NCBI GenBank assembly: GCA_965112735.1
Contig: OZ218956.1
Span: 2,666,001 to 2,730,000 of the forward strand
Direction: 5' to 3'
Length of the DNA: 64,000 nt
From: Phaeosaccion multiseriatum
Taxonomy: Eukaryota > Ochrophyta, other classes
This document shows, in pieces, positions 52,731 through 63,399 of this stretch (position 1 is the first letter of the stretch; each line of letters opens with the position of its first letter). The notes under the pieces are model-generated. The model ran no database searches and was not told where the DNA came from. It saw only the letters and a program-made list of their open reading frames with translations. The position numbers were made by a program, and so were the translations under genes.

Positions 52731-52949
52731 GAGCCCACCCACATTGCCGCATCTGCTCCACATGCTGCACCCGCGCCGATCCTAAGCCTACTGGCGCCTC
52801 GACCGCCACACGGTCCTGCTGTCTCGCCGTGGCAGGCGAGAGTCCCTCCATCGGCACTGACTGCGCCGCCACAGCCTCCCCCCCCGCAGAACCGCCCCTT
52901 CCACCTGATCCTCCCACCCTAACGCGAGTGCGTCACCCACCACCGCATC

Positions 52950-53775
52950 ACACCACTCCGTCACTGGCAAGGGGTCGCGTGACAAGCAGTCAGGCACGAC
53001 AAGCTCCCGCCCTGGCTTGTGGACAAACTTGAGATGATGAGCAGAGAGCCGTTCATACCTACCACCGGAAAAGCTTGGAGTTGGTGTCTTTGTGCGTCGC
53101 CAGCCACAACCAGGGGTGGTGGTCCGTCACCACCGTGCAGGGGTGGTGGCAAATGTACATGCTCAGTTTGCGCACGCACCAATCCGTACTGCCGAGCCGA
53201 GCCTCCGTAGGGGTAGTGGCACGACTGATGAACGTAACGACTCGCTCCACCCCCTCGGCATCCCGCTGCGAGAGAACACCCCCTAAGCCTTCCGCTGAGC
53301 ACCGCGACTCCGAGCCGTAGTGCGGGAAAGCCAATGCTGGAGAGCGTAGCACGTCCTCGATGAGCCCCCACGCTGACCGCACATCCACCCCTTTGCGCAA
53401 GAGCTCATTGAGCGGCCGCACCTTCACGGGCCAAGTAGCTGAGCATGCCTACGAAGCGCCTGACCTGCCGCACCTGATTGCCTGGCTGCGCGGTGGGCTT
53501 GGCCAGCGCTCGAACTGCTGCGCACCTGCGGTGCCCCCAACACCACCTTGCTCGGCGCCAGCTTGAGCTTGTGCTGCACCATCCTGCCGAGCACTTGGTC
53601 TAACTGGCCAATGTGCTGATCCACCGTGGCGGAGAAGACCGGCCGCAATGTCGTCCACGAAGCACGCCACAAACGCCTGCAGGCCCTGCAAAACCGTGTT
53701 CATCAGGCGTACGAACGTGGCGGGTGCATTCTTCGCTCCTTGTGGCATGACCCTCCAGGCGTACGGCGGAAGGCA
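52950..53775 (-). pseudogene. Reverse transcriptase (3' half) and RNase H of element B
   Basis: Reading down from 53775: AWRVMPQGAKNAPATFVRLM, LQGLQAFVACFVDDIA (the YxDD-type catalytic motif as FVDD, present here but deleted in A), VLGRMVQHKLKL, VVLGAPQVR, RRFVGML-like sequence, then KVRPLNELLRKGVDV, LSQRDAEGVERVVTFISRA, KLSMYICHHPCTVVTDHHPW, ATHKDTNSKLFRW and LVVPDCLSRDPLPV. The RT fingers and everything 5' are missing. Confidence 0.8.
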
Positions 53776-54646
53776 TTGCTCGGGCCTTCTTGCGGCATGT
53801 CGTCACCACCCTGGGGGGCCCACGAGTGCTGGTGAGCGATCAAGGCTCGCATTTCATGGGCGATGTAATGCGGGTCCTCTCGGCGTCGCAAGTGTGCACG
53901 ACACGGATGCATCAACAGGCAAATGGGCAGGTGGAGCGCTTCATGGCCACGATCAAAGACATGCTGGCGACGACCGTGGAGTCACAGATGCTCACCTATG
54001 CGTACAACTGCCGCTCGCAGGAGAGCACGGGGATGGCGCCATTCTACGCCTTGTTCGGGAGGACGGGTCGTTTTCGTCTGCCTCGGCATGGGTCCATGAG
54101 CTGCGGGCACGTCTGGCTGCGGCTGCGGCGGTGGTCAATAGGAGGCGCTGCGACTACCACGGGCGATTGCAGCTGAAGAACGCCTCACGCCGTTGGCCGA
54201 CGCCTACTGTGCTCAGCACGGGCGGGTGAGTGAAGAGCACTATCAGGTCATGCAGCGCAGCGCAGTGTATCTGTCTAATGAAACGGTGTGGAGCAGCTGC
54301 AACGGGCGTACCACAGAGACAGAGACTTGACGAAGCCGTTCATCGATGGGGTGAGCGAGCGGCCTTCCGGCCTCCCGGAAGGGTTCGCCAGGCAGGTATC
54401 ATATCCGTATTGTTGCTTGCTCTCCTCAGTGGGCTAGCTACCAGCGCAATGCAGGAGCAGTGGGCGGAGTGGTTGCTGGAGCGGGGACACGCCAAGAACG
54501 CTCTTCCGCACACTGCCCTCGATCCAGGAAACGGGAAAGCACGATCCGCCTGCGGCAACATGAGAAGTGGGGCAGCGGGCTGGCGCACGAGACGCAATTC
54601 TATCGCTCGCATCTCGGCGGAAGAGGCGGGGGTGTAGTGAGGGGGA
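53776..54646 (+). mobile_element. Fragment C: integrase core end, C-terminus and polypurine tract (right part of element A)
   Basis: A plus-strand frame starts with GIARAFLRHVVTTLGGPRVL and VSDQGSHFMGDVMRVLSAS, then TRMHQQANGQVERFMATIKD (second Asp and the Glu of the integrase triad) and AYNCRSQESTGMAPFYALFGR. Shifted frames carry the C-terminal region (DEAVHRWGERAAFRPP, QWAEWLLERGHAKN, HEKWGSGLAHETQF). It ends with a purine tract (GTGAGGGGGA) directly before TGTTAGAAGTGG. It lacks the zinc domain, and starts where element B ends, consistent with a split of element A. Confidence 0.75.
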
Positions 54647-54835
54647 TGTTAGAAGTGGCCTAGTTGGGGTCCCTATCAGTAGTGTAACGGCCGGAAAACG
54701 GGCCAACGAGATGGTAAATCAGTAATAAAAGAGACCGGGTGCTTGCTTTAGCTTCTGCTTTGCTCCAGCTTGGCTTTGCGGCTAGCTAGCTGTCGGTAGT
54801 TTCGACACTCCCAGCAGGTTGGTCGTTTAGGATGG
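54647..54835 (+). mobile_element. Putative 3' LTR of element A/C
   Basis: TGTTAGAAGTGG follows the polypurine tract at the exact place an LTR should start, and recurs at 44060 at the start of element A. The stretch to about 54835 contains AATAAAAG (54723-54730), a polyadenylation-like signal, and ends near CGACACTCCCAGCA. Beyond the 12-mer it does not resemble the sequence at 44072 onward, so the LTR pair is unproven. Confidence 0.4.
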
Positions 54836-54895
54836 CTCACGGATAAAGCTAATAGAGACAAGGCTGGCTGCCAGGCTGGCTTTGGGGTTACTATT
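54828..54895. repeat. Copy of the AAGGCTGGCTGC repeat
   Basis: GTCGTTTAGGATGGC through AATAGAGACAAGGCTGGCTG to TGGCTTTGGGGTTA is a third, slightly diverged copy of the repeat that forms the inner inverted arms at 55486-55526 and 55571-55611. Confidence 0.85.
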
Positions 54896-55204
54896 CCTTT
54901 TCCTAACAACTAGGTGGAGAGGCAGCAACGTGACTCTTTACAATGGACTCCCCCCTGCACCTTATGAGCATACCCCAGCGTCAGGTGACCCAGGGGGGGT
55001 GAGGGGGGTCTTGTTACGGCCTAGGCCTAGAACCGCCGGCCTAGGGAGAAAGTAGTCCAGTCTGGAGCGAGCCGAAACCCACACAAACTCATGATACTGC
55101 AAGAAGGACGTCGGCCCCTGACATGCTTCTTAGAGAGAGGCCAGTCTAGAAGCAAGAAGCACATAAGGAGGGAGGGAGGGAGGGAGGGAGGGAGAGAGGG
55201 AGGG

Positions 55205-55737
55205 AAGGCCTCAGATGAGATGGGCCATAAGTCAATGGCCCAGGCCCAGGCAGATGCGGTGAGAAGAGACCAATGCTGGCACCAAGTATATTATTAACAG
55301 AGACTATCCCACCCTAAGACCCTGGACAGCCTCCTTGTTTAAAGGAGAGCTATCCACTTGGTCTATACGGGTTCAGGAGTGCCGAGGGGCCAACCAGGCC
55401 CTCAAAGATCCACCCCCCCTTACTACCCTGCCTACCTAATAATACGTAATTGAGCCTGTCCCACCTCCACCACAATGCAATAAGTTAATAGAGGCAAGGC
55501 TGGCTGCTAGGCTGGCTTTGGGGTTGCTGTTCTATCCTATGAGTTGGTTGGCTGTGCGCATGTCGTTTTACAACCCCAAAGCCAGCCTAGCAGCCAGCCT
55601 TGCCTCTATTAGCTTATCGCATGCTAGCCCTAAACGACCACCTACGCACATAGGATAGTGAGAGCCACGCCACCCGTTCTCACCGCATCTGCCTGGGCCT
55701 GGGCCATTGACTTATGGCCCATCTCATCTGAGGCCTT
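55205..55737. repeat. Nested perfect inverted repeats (61-bp outer, 41-bp inner arms)
   Basis: The 61 bases at 55205-55265 are the exact reverse complement of 55677-55737. Inside, the 41 bases at 55486-55526 are the exact reverse complement of 55571-55611, with a 44-bp loop and further near-matching bases outside. Overlapping and flanking this is a direct repeat (GTCGGCCCCTGACATGCTTC at 55109 and 55859). The structure could be two head-to-head solo element copies or a non-autonomous palindromic element. Confidence 0.9.
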
Positions 55738-56171
55738 CCAACATCCCCAATGCCTATCCCGGGGCCTTCCAACATCCCCAATAGCTATCCGCCAGGCAGG
55801 GAGGGAGGGAGGGAGGAAGGGAGGGAGTCGACCCTGGACAAGTTTATCTGATTACAGGTCGGCCCCTGACATGCTTCTGAGAGAGGCCAGCCCAGAAGCA
55901 GGAAGCAAGCAGGAAGCAGGGTCGCCTCAGAAGCATGTCAGGAACCGAGTACAGGGCAGTCTACGGTTTATTCTTGCCCCGACGGTTTTTTCCGCCCGCC
56001 CGCGGCAGAGTTTTCCAAATGTGCGACGCTTTCCGAAATATTTTATCAATGCGGCCCTACTTGAGGGTAGACGGAGTAGACGAGGGGAGGGGGAGGATAG
56101 GGCGAAAAATTGAACCCCCGAAATGTTTGTATATTCAAATACCCTCGAAATACGCCCTATAGAAAAACCGT

Positions 56172-56263
56172 GGGGGTTTAGCTCAGGGGTTAGAGTGTCT
56201 CGTTTGCACGTACCATGTACACAGACTACGAGAATGTCAGGAGTTCAAATCTCTTATCCTCCA
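56172..56263 (+). tRNA. tRNA-Ala (anticodon UGC) with a 19-nt intron
   Basis: The full cloverleaf can be drawn. The acceptor stem is GGGGGTT / ATCCTCC with a G3-U70 pair, the known identity element for alanyl-tRNA synthetase (pair 6-67 is a T-T mismatch). The D arm is GCTC-AGGGGTTA-GAGT. The anticodon stem is TCTCG / CGAGA, with loop bases TTTGCA giving anticodon TGC at 56205-56207. An intron lies at about 56209-56227, in the canonical place after position 37. The variable loop is ATGTC, the T arm AGGAG-TTCAAAT-CTCTT, and A73 follows. A-box (TAGCTCAGGGG) and B-box (GTTCAAATC) promoters are present. CCA is not encoded, as usual for nuclear genes. Confidence 0.9.
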
Positions 56264-56294
56264 GGCGGTATCTCTTTTCTTCAGCTCAAAAGGC

Positions 56295-56303
56295 TTTTTT
56301 TTT
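56295..56303 (+). terminator. RNA polymerase III T-run terminator for tRNA-Ala
   Basis: Nine consecutive T residues begin 32 bases after the tRNA end, enough to stop RNA polymerase III. Confidence 0.75.
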
Positions 56304-56463
56304 GCCCTTACGTATTGCTTACGTAGTGATTTTTTTTTTTTTTTTTTCATATTTTTTTTTTTTTCCCCCCTTCCCCTCTACTAAGCGCACACCACCCTTC
56401 AAAGGTGCTCACACCTGGCTGGGGCCCACGCCCCCCCCTCCTCCTCACCATGACACTCTCATC

Positions 56464-56511
<48 letters not shown>

Positions 56512-56659
56512 TCTCTCTCTCTCCTCTCACACACACACACACACACTCGGCCCCACCATGAACGCCCAGCGGTTTTGCTCTAGGCCGCTAGGCCGCTAGA
56601 CCGATCTAGGCCTCCGGCCGCTCTAGGCCGCTCACTTTTCAGCCAGTCCTAGGCGGCCT

Positions 56660-57200
56660 ATATAGCCCGCCTCTAGGCAGCCTCCCAGTGACCGTGGGCG
56701 CGTGCGTGGTGCCGCCCAGCCAGCCAGCCAGTGGGTAGCAGCACACCTGTAGTAGGCCTGCACTCCTCGTAGGGCCAGCGAGGCGGAAGAGACAACACGA
56801 ACCAAGTCTACTCCTCACTTCCAATCCCATGCAATGAAACTGACTACTACTCTTTGCACTCTGGGCACTCCCACCGTCTGCCTACTAGTCGGCTGGCGTC
56901 TGCCCTAGGCCGCGCGGGCCTCCGCCCCGCTTAGGCCGCCTAGGCGGCGGCATAAAGATATGCCGAGGGCCTACGGCCCTCGCTAGGCCGGGCAGTTTTC
57001 CCAAATAGGCCTAGGCCGCTAGGCGTGCACGGGGCCGAACACACTTTCAGTTTCAGTTTCTAAGGTGATCCTATTAATCGGCTCCATTTCTTGAGCCTAT
57101 AAGCCTAGGCCTAGAGACGAAATTCGGCCGGCCTAGGGGGGGCGCAGGCCCCCGGCCTAGGCCTATTTTTGGCGCAGCCTCCCCCCCCCCGGCCTACTAT
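56660..57200. repeat. TAGGCC-rich repeat region
   Basis: Contains copies of two dispersed families: CTCTAGGCAGCCTCCCAGTG (56671 on; also at 43906) and the 90-bp TAGGCC-rich repeat (57104-57195; inverted copy at 32648-32738). Many GGCCTAGG palindromes occur. No gene is seen in 55740-56171 or 56304-57480 either. Confidence 0.75.
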
Positions 57201-58306
57201 CTCTCTGAGCTTCTTTTGGGCCCGACCCTGACCTGGCTCAGCGGCTCTAGCTACACCAGGGGGGAAAAAGGAGCCAAATAGACCAACAATATAATGTCTC
57301 ATGTTAGGTGCGGCCCTCCCTTAGCCTATTAGCTATCCCAATGGGGAAAAGTTAGTCCTAGATGGTCCCCAGCCGCCGCAGATCCTTGCCTTAGCTATGA
57401 TCCGATGGTGAACAAGCAGGTCTGATATATTTTTTTACTGGACGTAAGTTGTAGACTTCACAGGTCCGCAGTAGTCAGGCTGGTCAGTCCCCGCAAGTAG
57501 GAGAAGGTTGCTGGTCCGCAAAGGTTGGGTCCCTTCTCGTGCACGGGCACCGGCACAACGACAATTTCAAAAGTCGTGTCAGTGTGCTCCCCGCTGCCAG
57601 CAGGTCGATGCTTCTAGAGCCGTGTCCAAGACGTCCTTGCTGCTGTGATGAGGCTCTCCCTTTTCGTCTCGCACAGAGTAAAACAACCTTCGCCTCTTTT
57701 AGTTGCTTCTCCTCGGGCGACTCGGGCACGACAAATGCCACAACAGACCAGTGCCAGGCCCTCATTGCGATGACAAAGACAAAGAGCTTCACTGGCCATA
57801 GGAGGGTGCGCGTCTTGAACGTTCCTTTGTCCATCATGCGGGGCTCCCCTTCTTTGCCTCCATATTCCTTGAAATGCAGAGTCTCGAAAAGGTACGAAGG
57901 TGCGGAGGCCGGCAGAGGTTGTCTATGAGATGCCCTGTGTACCTATCCCCCTTTTGCAATGTGTTGCTCCGGGACCATGGCTCCGTATGACAGTGATGTG
58001 TCCCCTGAGCCTCAAGGAGCCGAAAAGAAGCAACGACGCAAGGGCCAAGAAGATGAGGGGCCGTGTGTGAGGGGGATGGGCGGGGTAACACTGCACATTC
58101 AAGAAAGCTGCGGTACTCTCACCTGATTCTGCCATGTCCTCGGTCTCAGGCATGTCAGACGCCTTGCTGGGCTTTGCAGTGACCGCAAAGGCGGCACTGC
58201 AGATACAAGGAAAAGAGCGGCCGCAGGTGCTTGCTTCAGTGTCTTCAAACCTCCGCTGGCGGCTTCCTTGATACGCGAATCGTCTCTCCTTACGAAAGCC
58301 CCGGCA
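57201..58306. other. Region without a supportable gene
   Basis: Short open frames on both strands. A plus-strand frame from ATG 57979 (MAPYDSDVSPEPQGAEKKQR) followed by a possible intron (donor near 58067, acceptor TCTCAG at 58150) could be the beginning of the decayed chain downstream, but I cannot connect it securely. Confidence 0.3.
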
Positions 58307-59170
58307 TCATCTACTGCTTGGTCGTTGATGCTGTCCAAGAGAAGCACGAGTCATCCCCAAATTCCGTTCGCACGAGGTCTCTTCCTTCTTCTTGAAAAGG
58401 GATGCCTTCTCTTGTGTTGTGTCATACCGACGGTTCGACCTTCTTCCTCCTCCTCCTGCTGCTGCTGCTTTTCTTCGTCTCGCTCGTCTTCGTCGTCGCC
58501 ATCGCTCTGACACTCTCTTCTCACTGCTGCTGGTTTCCCTGACCGGCTGAAAAAAACTGTGCATCTTGGGGCCCTGATGAGCACTGGATATGAGCTGGTC
58601 ATCTCCACCGTCGCCGGGCGTCACGCTCGAAGCCCCTTTATTCATGACAAGCTCACCGCATTTGGCCTGAGGACCCTCATGTGCAAAGCCCATCACATTT
58701 TCCTCCAATGATGACAGCTCCCGCTCAAACACTCCCTCAGCCATGCGCGCAGGTGATGAAGTCTTCGAGGCCCACAGAGTGTCCCAGTAGAGAGACTTGG
58801 CTGCAGGTCGTAGAGGTCTCGTTCCTTCTCTGTTGATAAGAATTGCTTGCATGCTCGAAACCTTGACTCGCCGTGTGCTGTGCGCAAAGTCTTGAAGCCA
58901 AATATGGCAGGCTCTCTTCTCCAACACCAACACGACGTGGTGATCATTGCCCCCGACGTCGTCATCATGGCAGCATGGCAAGTCTTCCCCAGGTATGCCT
59001 GTACCATGACTTGCGTCGTCTCTCCTTCCCTCCGTTTCCTCTTCCTCTCCTTCTTTCCGCTCTTCTTGCTCCTTCTGTGGCCCTGCGCTCTCTCCTTCTG
59101 TCTGAGGAGCAGGAGTCCGTGTCCTTCGGTGATGACTTTGCTTTTTTTGAAAAGATAAAATAGATCCCAT
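58307..59170 (-). CDS. Hypothetical open frame, 287 codons
   Basis: This is an uninterrupted minus-strand frame rich in Glu, Lys, Arg and Ser. It includes an acidic/basic N-terminus, ACHIWLQDFAHS, a stretch KMHSFFQPV that resembles a loose PCNA-binding motif, and a polyR/G run from triplet repeats. I recognise no family. Plus-strand frames across the same interval contain protein-like segments too (CAVRKVLKPNMAGSLL, GYELVISTVAGRHARSP), so this may be a shadow of the decayed plus-strand chain. Length alone is the support. Confidence 0.25.
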   Translation of the reverse strand: MGSILSFQKKQSHHRRTRTPAPQTEGESAGPQKEQEERKEGEEEETEGRRDDASHGTGIPGEDLPCCHDDDVGGNDHHVVLVLEKRACHIWLQDFAHSTRRVKVSSMQAILINREGTRPLRPAAKSLYWDTLWASKTSSPARMAEGVFERELSSLEENVMGFAHEGPQAKCGELVMNKGASSVTPGDGGDDQLISSAHQGPKMHSFFQPVRETSSSEKRVSERWRRRRRARRRKAAAAGGGGRRSNRRYDTTQEKASLFKKKEETSCERNLGMTRASLGQHQRPSSR

Positions 59171-59246
59171 CTCTCACAGTCCGACGACGGCCGATGGCAC
59201 TCGATGGCTATTTTCGTTTCACCCACGTCCTGGATCCGTACTGCCA

Positions 59247-61277
59247 ATGCTGAGGCTCTGGCTGCAGAACCACGCGAAGCATGGCGGATTCAATCGAATC
59301 CGAGGTGAAATGGATCTTGTCCCTCTTTTGATGCAGCTTATGCTCCAGACGGGGGCTTTGAAGAGGAATCATGTGGCATATCAAGCGATGAGCAGGGCCC
59401 ACGCCCTTCTTCGTGCGATTGAGAGCCCTATTCACCAGCAGCTGAGACTATTCACCGAGACCATGCACAACTTATTTGGGCGGCATGCCGTGGAGATGAT
59501 GCATGGCAGCGAGCAAAGAGAACGGGACATGGACGGCAGGACGTGTTTCTTGATTTCTTTGCCTCCTCCTCCGCGAGTGGGGCAAAGGTCGGCAACGAGA
59601 GGGCTATTTCTCTACGCACACATTTCGCGACTTCACAAAACCATGACTATTCAACGTGGCCAGCGTGTCCAGTATACAAACTTGACAAAAAGGCCCTTGT
59701 TCAGCAGAATGACTGCCTTTCTGACAACGTGGTGGTGTATCTGGTCAGTGCACAAAGTGACGGCATAATGATCAAGGCTGGACTGGCCTGTTGTGAAGCT
59801 ACCATGACCAACATCGGCCTCGCCCATAAGCGCCTCTCGCCTCAAGAGGCAAAGGATATCAACGGCATCATGAATGAGAATGAGGTAAGTGATGAAGGCA
59901 GGGGGGGAAGAGGAAAGGAAAGGAGGGGAATGCCGTGCTCAGCGACTTGTTGCTTCCTCTCTGACACGCTGCGCCTTCCGCTTTTTTGCACCGCTTTTTT
60001 TTTTATTACTATTCTGTTTTGTCTTGTCTCTTGTGTTTAAGGTGTCGGACTTTGTCAAGGCCCACCCGCTTGCCACGGAGGTAGAAGAATCCATGTTGAC
60101 GTCTTTGGATTCATCTCTTACAGCGTGCATAGGCGAAGCTTCCGGTGGTACTGGCGATGATGTCGCGCGCAGTATGCACCCAGTCATGGGGGCCTTTCGA
60201 GTCTATCAGTGGGGTCAGGACTGGGAAAGAGCCGACTTGGGGCGACCTGATGAGCAAGTGTGACTGCGCCGAGCAAGAGGGGGGGGGCGCGTGGATTTCA
60301 GCGCAGGCAATGCTGGTACTATAGAGGAAAGAACTATGGGCCACAGCTGTATCTATGGACTGTGCCTCCTCGCAGTTGGCCTTCATGAAGGCCGTCACAT
60401 CACGGTCCCTTCCACGGGAGCTCTGGAGCCTTGCCATGACTACTTTGGAATGCCTGACCTGGCGCATGTGATCAAGAGCTTTCGAGGGGGGTACTTTCAA
60501 CTACTGGCTGATGGTGAGGGGCTTTCCTGTGGGTATGAGGGCGATTGTTGGTTGCTTCTACGATGAGGATGGAACGGTTCGTCGTCGTGTCCGCAAGGCC
60601 GTCACAAGAGAGGACTTGCGGCAGTGACCAGCGTCAGGCTGCAGGAGGCCTTACTCACGGAGGAAGAGAGACGAGCAGGGAGAGCATTCATAGTCGTCCC
60701 AGTGGCTCCGGAGGCAAAGCGTGCATGGACCGAGAATTTGGGAAGAGACATGAAGAAGCCAGGGGCCATCTGCTTTGACCCAAAGACGATGCGCGTTGTT
60801 GTAGTTGACGAGGCCAGGCAAGCGTTGAGAAGTATTCAGGTGATGCATGTCCCTGCGAATAACTATGCGCTCGCCACGGACGCCAGGTTCGGAGACCTCC
60901 ATGCCGGGAGCGGTGCCTTAGACAGCGGGCATGGCTGTCTCGAGTGTGGCAGCAGCGCGGCTGTTGCTGTTGCACGGAAATTGCTGCGACACGGAGCTTG
61001 GTTGGCGACAGAGAAGGGGACTCGCAAGGATGCTTTAGGGACTGTCTGGGTGCCTTTTAGGCACACCAGTAAACACTTTGGCCGTCAGCATTTAGTGGTG
61101 CGCCATGAGGCCTTGGCAACGCTGGTGGCGAGTAGGAGTGGAGACAGATATTGCGCGGGTGAGTTTGAGTCACGGGATTTTCTCGTCCGTGAGCATGTGT
61201 GGGTGCAGTCAGGCAGTGAGGCAGTGTTGCGGCGCTTCAGGGCTGTGGGAGAGAGCATGCAATCGTATTTGAAATAA
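59247..61277 (+). pseudogene. Decayed multi-frame ORF chain, possibly transposon-derived
   Basis: Consecutive protein-like segments occupy different frames: LQNHAKHGGFNRIRGEMDLV to about 59535; VFLDFFASSSASGAKVGNER to 59884; after a good intron (donor GTAAGT at 59885, acceptor TTTAAG before 60042), VSDFVKAHPLATEVEESM to a stop at 60262; HDYFGMPDLAHVIKSFRGGY around 60437-60500; and a final open frame 60624-61277 (217 codons) with CLECGSSAAVAVARKLL. The changes of frame at about 59540, 60270 and 60560 imply indels. PDLAHVIKSFRG faintly recalls the DPxHLLKxxRN segment of some transposases, which is only a hint. The final segment alone might be expressed. Confidence 0.45.
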
Positions 61278-61409
61278 GTGGAAGAAGATATTTTACGATG
61301 TCAATTCGCGTTAGAAGACCAAAGGGCGGTCCAAGCGTTGAAGCCCACTAATGTGTACATGCGGGTGGTAACCTTCCAAATCTAGCACCCCCCCCCCGTC
61401 TCTCCCTCC
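61278..61409. other. Short convergent spacer
   Basis: Lies between the decayed chain and the HDAC stop codon. Holds a C-run at 61387-61397 and nothing else. Confidence 0.5.
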
Positions 61410-63027
61410 TCATCTCCGGGACTCTGTCTCCGGATCCCGATACGGATCCACCAGTGCCTGTAAGTGGGCCATGACATTGAGGCCCAAGTCCACCCGGTCT
61501 AGCGAGCCGCTGTCTGCTGCAGAGTGGCTTTGGTACCCACCACCACCGCCGCCGCTGCCTGAGGGAAACCCCTCGTCTCCCGCCGCCCCCGCCCCTGCTG
61601 CTGCTGCTGCTGCTGCTCCCCTGCTACTGCCCTCCCTGCCCTCTTCCCTCCCTCCTCCTCCTTGCTCCTCCCCCCCCCCTCCTCCTGTCCTCCTCTCGGA
61701 GGGGCTGACAGACCCATAGCCCCCCTCCAGCACACTCACCACCCTCCCGCTGCAGCACATGTCCGCCACGCGCTGAATGCGCTCTGTGCACCACAAGTAG
61801 TCCTCAGCCGCCAAGTTGCATCCTTGGTGCGTGTGTCTCGTGTGCCTGTGGGTGTGGGTGGGTAGGTGGGCAGCAGACGGGAGAGGTGGGGGGTGGGGTG
61901 TATTAGACATACCTATGGGCGGTTATAAGATGTTTGTAGTGACTTGGGTGTTGCACAAGCTACGAGGAGGGGGGGTAAAGCAGAGCTACTTACTGAGCAT
62001 ACACATCGACCCACCCCCTCCCCCACGTACCGTGCGTTACCGACGTCTCCCTCGGCCGCGTCAAAGCCCGCGCTCAGCAGAATGAGCTGCGGGTTGAAGG
62101 CACGTAGCGCGGGAAGCAAGCGCTGCGTAATGGCGTCTCGGAAAGCCGAGCGGCCTGTTTGCGGCCCTGCCGACGCGTCTTTCACGCTCGCCTTGCTGCG
62201 TGTGCCGCTGCTCACGCCGTCCTTGGCGTGCCAAAGGGGGGCGAGAGGGACGTTGATGACGTTGTTTTCGGTGTCGTCCTGGTCGCCGCTGCCCGGGAAG
62301 AACTCGTACGCCTCCTCCTGATGATGTGTGGGTGGGTGGTGTTGTGGATGTGAGCGGGGGTGTGGTTGGGGTTGATTATGGTGCACAATATGTGTGTATA
62401 TATATATATATGTGTGCGTGTGTGTGCGTGCGTGTGTGTGTGTGCATGCCCTCAAAGGACCAAAGAATCACCGCCAAGGACCTTCATCCTCAACAGACCC
62501 AAGTGGCAGGTGACATCTCAATGCTCCTCCTCCTCCACGCACCCACGCAACCGAACCGAACGTAACGTAACGTACCTTCTGGTAGAGGTGAACGCTGAAG
62601 AAGAGCAGACTGGAGGGCTTGTTGTATGCCTTGACGCACTCCTCCGTGCCGTTACCGTGGTGCACGTCGATATCCACAATGGCGACTCGCCCCAGCTTGT
62701 GCGCCTCCAGGGCGTGAAGGGCCCCGATGGTGACGTTGTTGAAGATGCAGAACCCGCAGCTCACGGCCTGGAGAGGAGAGCGGGAGGTGGGGTGGGCGCG
62801 ATGGTAACATTAAAAAACATTTCAACAAAACCCCCCAAAACTCCCATTTCCAACAAAACTCACCTCCTCCAGCAAGCCGTTGGGTCCGGCGTGGTGTCCC
62901 GGCGGCCGCACGCAGCAAAAGGCGTTACGATTACGCCCGTTCAGAACCCGCTCCACAGCCTCTATCACCGCCCCCGCTGCCCTCCTTGCCGCGGCCAGAC
63001 TTCATGATCGATCGATTGATTGATTGC

Positions 63028-63063
<36 letters not shown>

Positions 63064-63356
63064 ACGTTTCAAGTCGACCACGGGGCCACAGAGGCAGAGG
63101 GGTGTAGGATGAAGGGTGAAGGTGAGGGATGTGAGGGTGTAACCAGAGTACGGAGGCGAACGAATGCCACTGCGACAAGAGGGAAAGGGCCCTTCCTCCC
63201 TCCCTCAACCCCTCCCTACCTGCCTACCTGCCGGTGCTGAAGGATGTGTCGCAGTGTTCTTGAGGCTTAATGTCGCCACTCGCCTTGCGCAGCATGCTCT
63301 TTTGCACCATGGGGGTGAAGGGCACGGACATTACATTGCCTGGTGGGTGGGGAGGA

Positions 63357-63399
<43 letters not shown>

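Larger units (their letters stand above)
49879..53775 (-). mobile_element. Ty3/gypsy-type retrotransposon, element B (inverted, inserted in element A)
   Basis: On the minus strand, domains run RT (53775-53424), RNase H (53427-52950), DEDDy exonuclease-like region (52720-52107), Gly/Ala-rich linker and integrase (52087-50560), and a C-terminal region (50771-49879). No gag is present and the 5' end is cut at about 53775, where plus-strand integrase sequence begins. The 3' end meets a 31-bp tandem repeat, and no LTR was recognised. Reading frames are longer than in element A (331 and 244 codons), suggesting a younger copy, yet several frameshifts remain. Confidence 0.8.

Noticed and set aside
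58351-58608. Small minus-strand frame with QQQQEEEEE
   Set aside because: Alternative frame of the same triplet run as the 58307-59170 frame, with no independent support.
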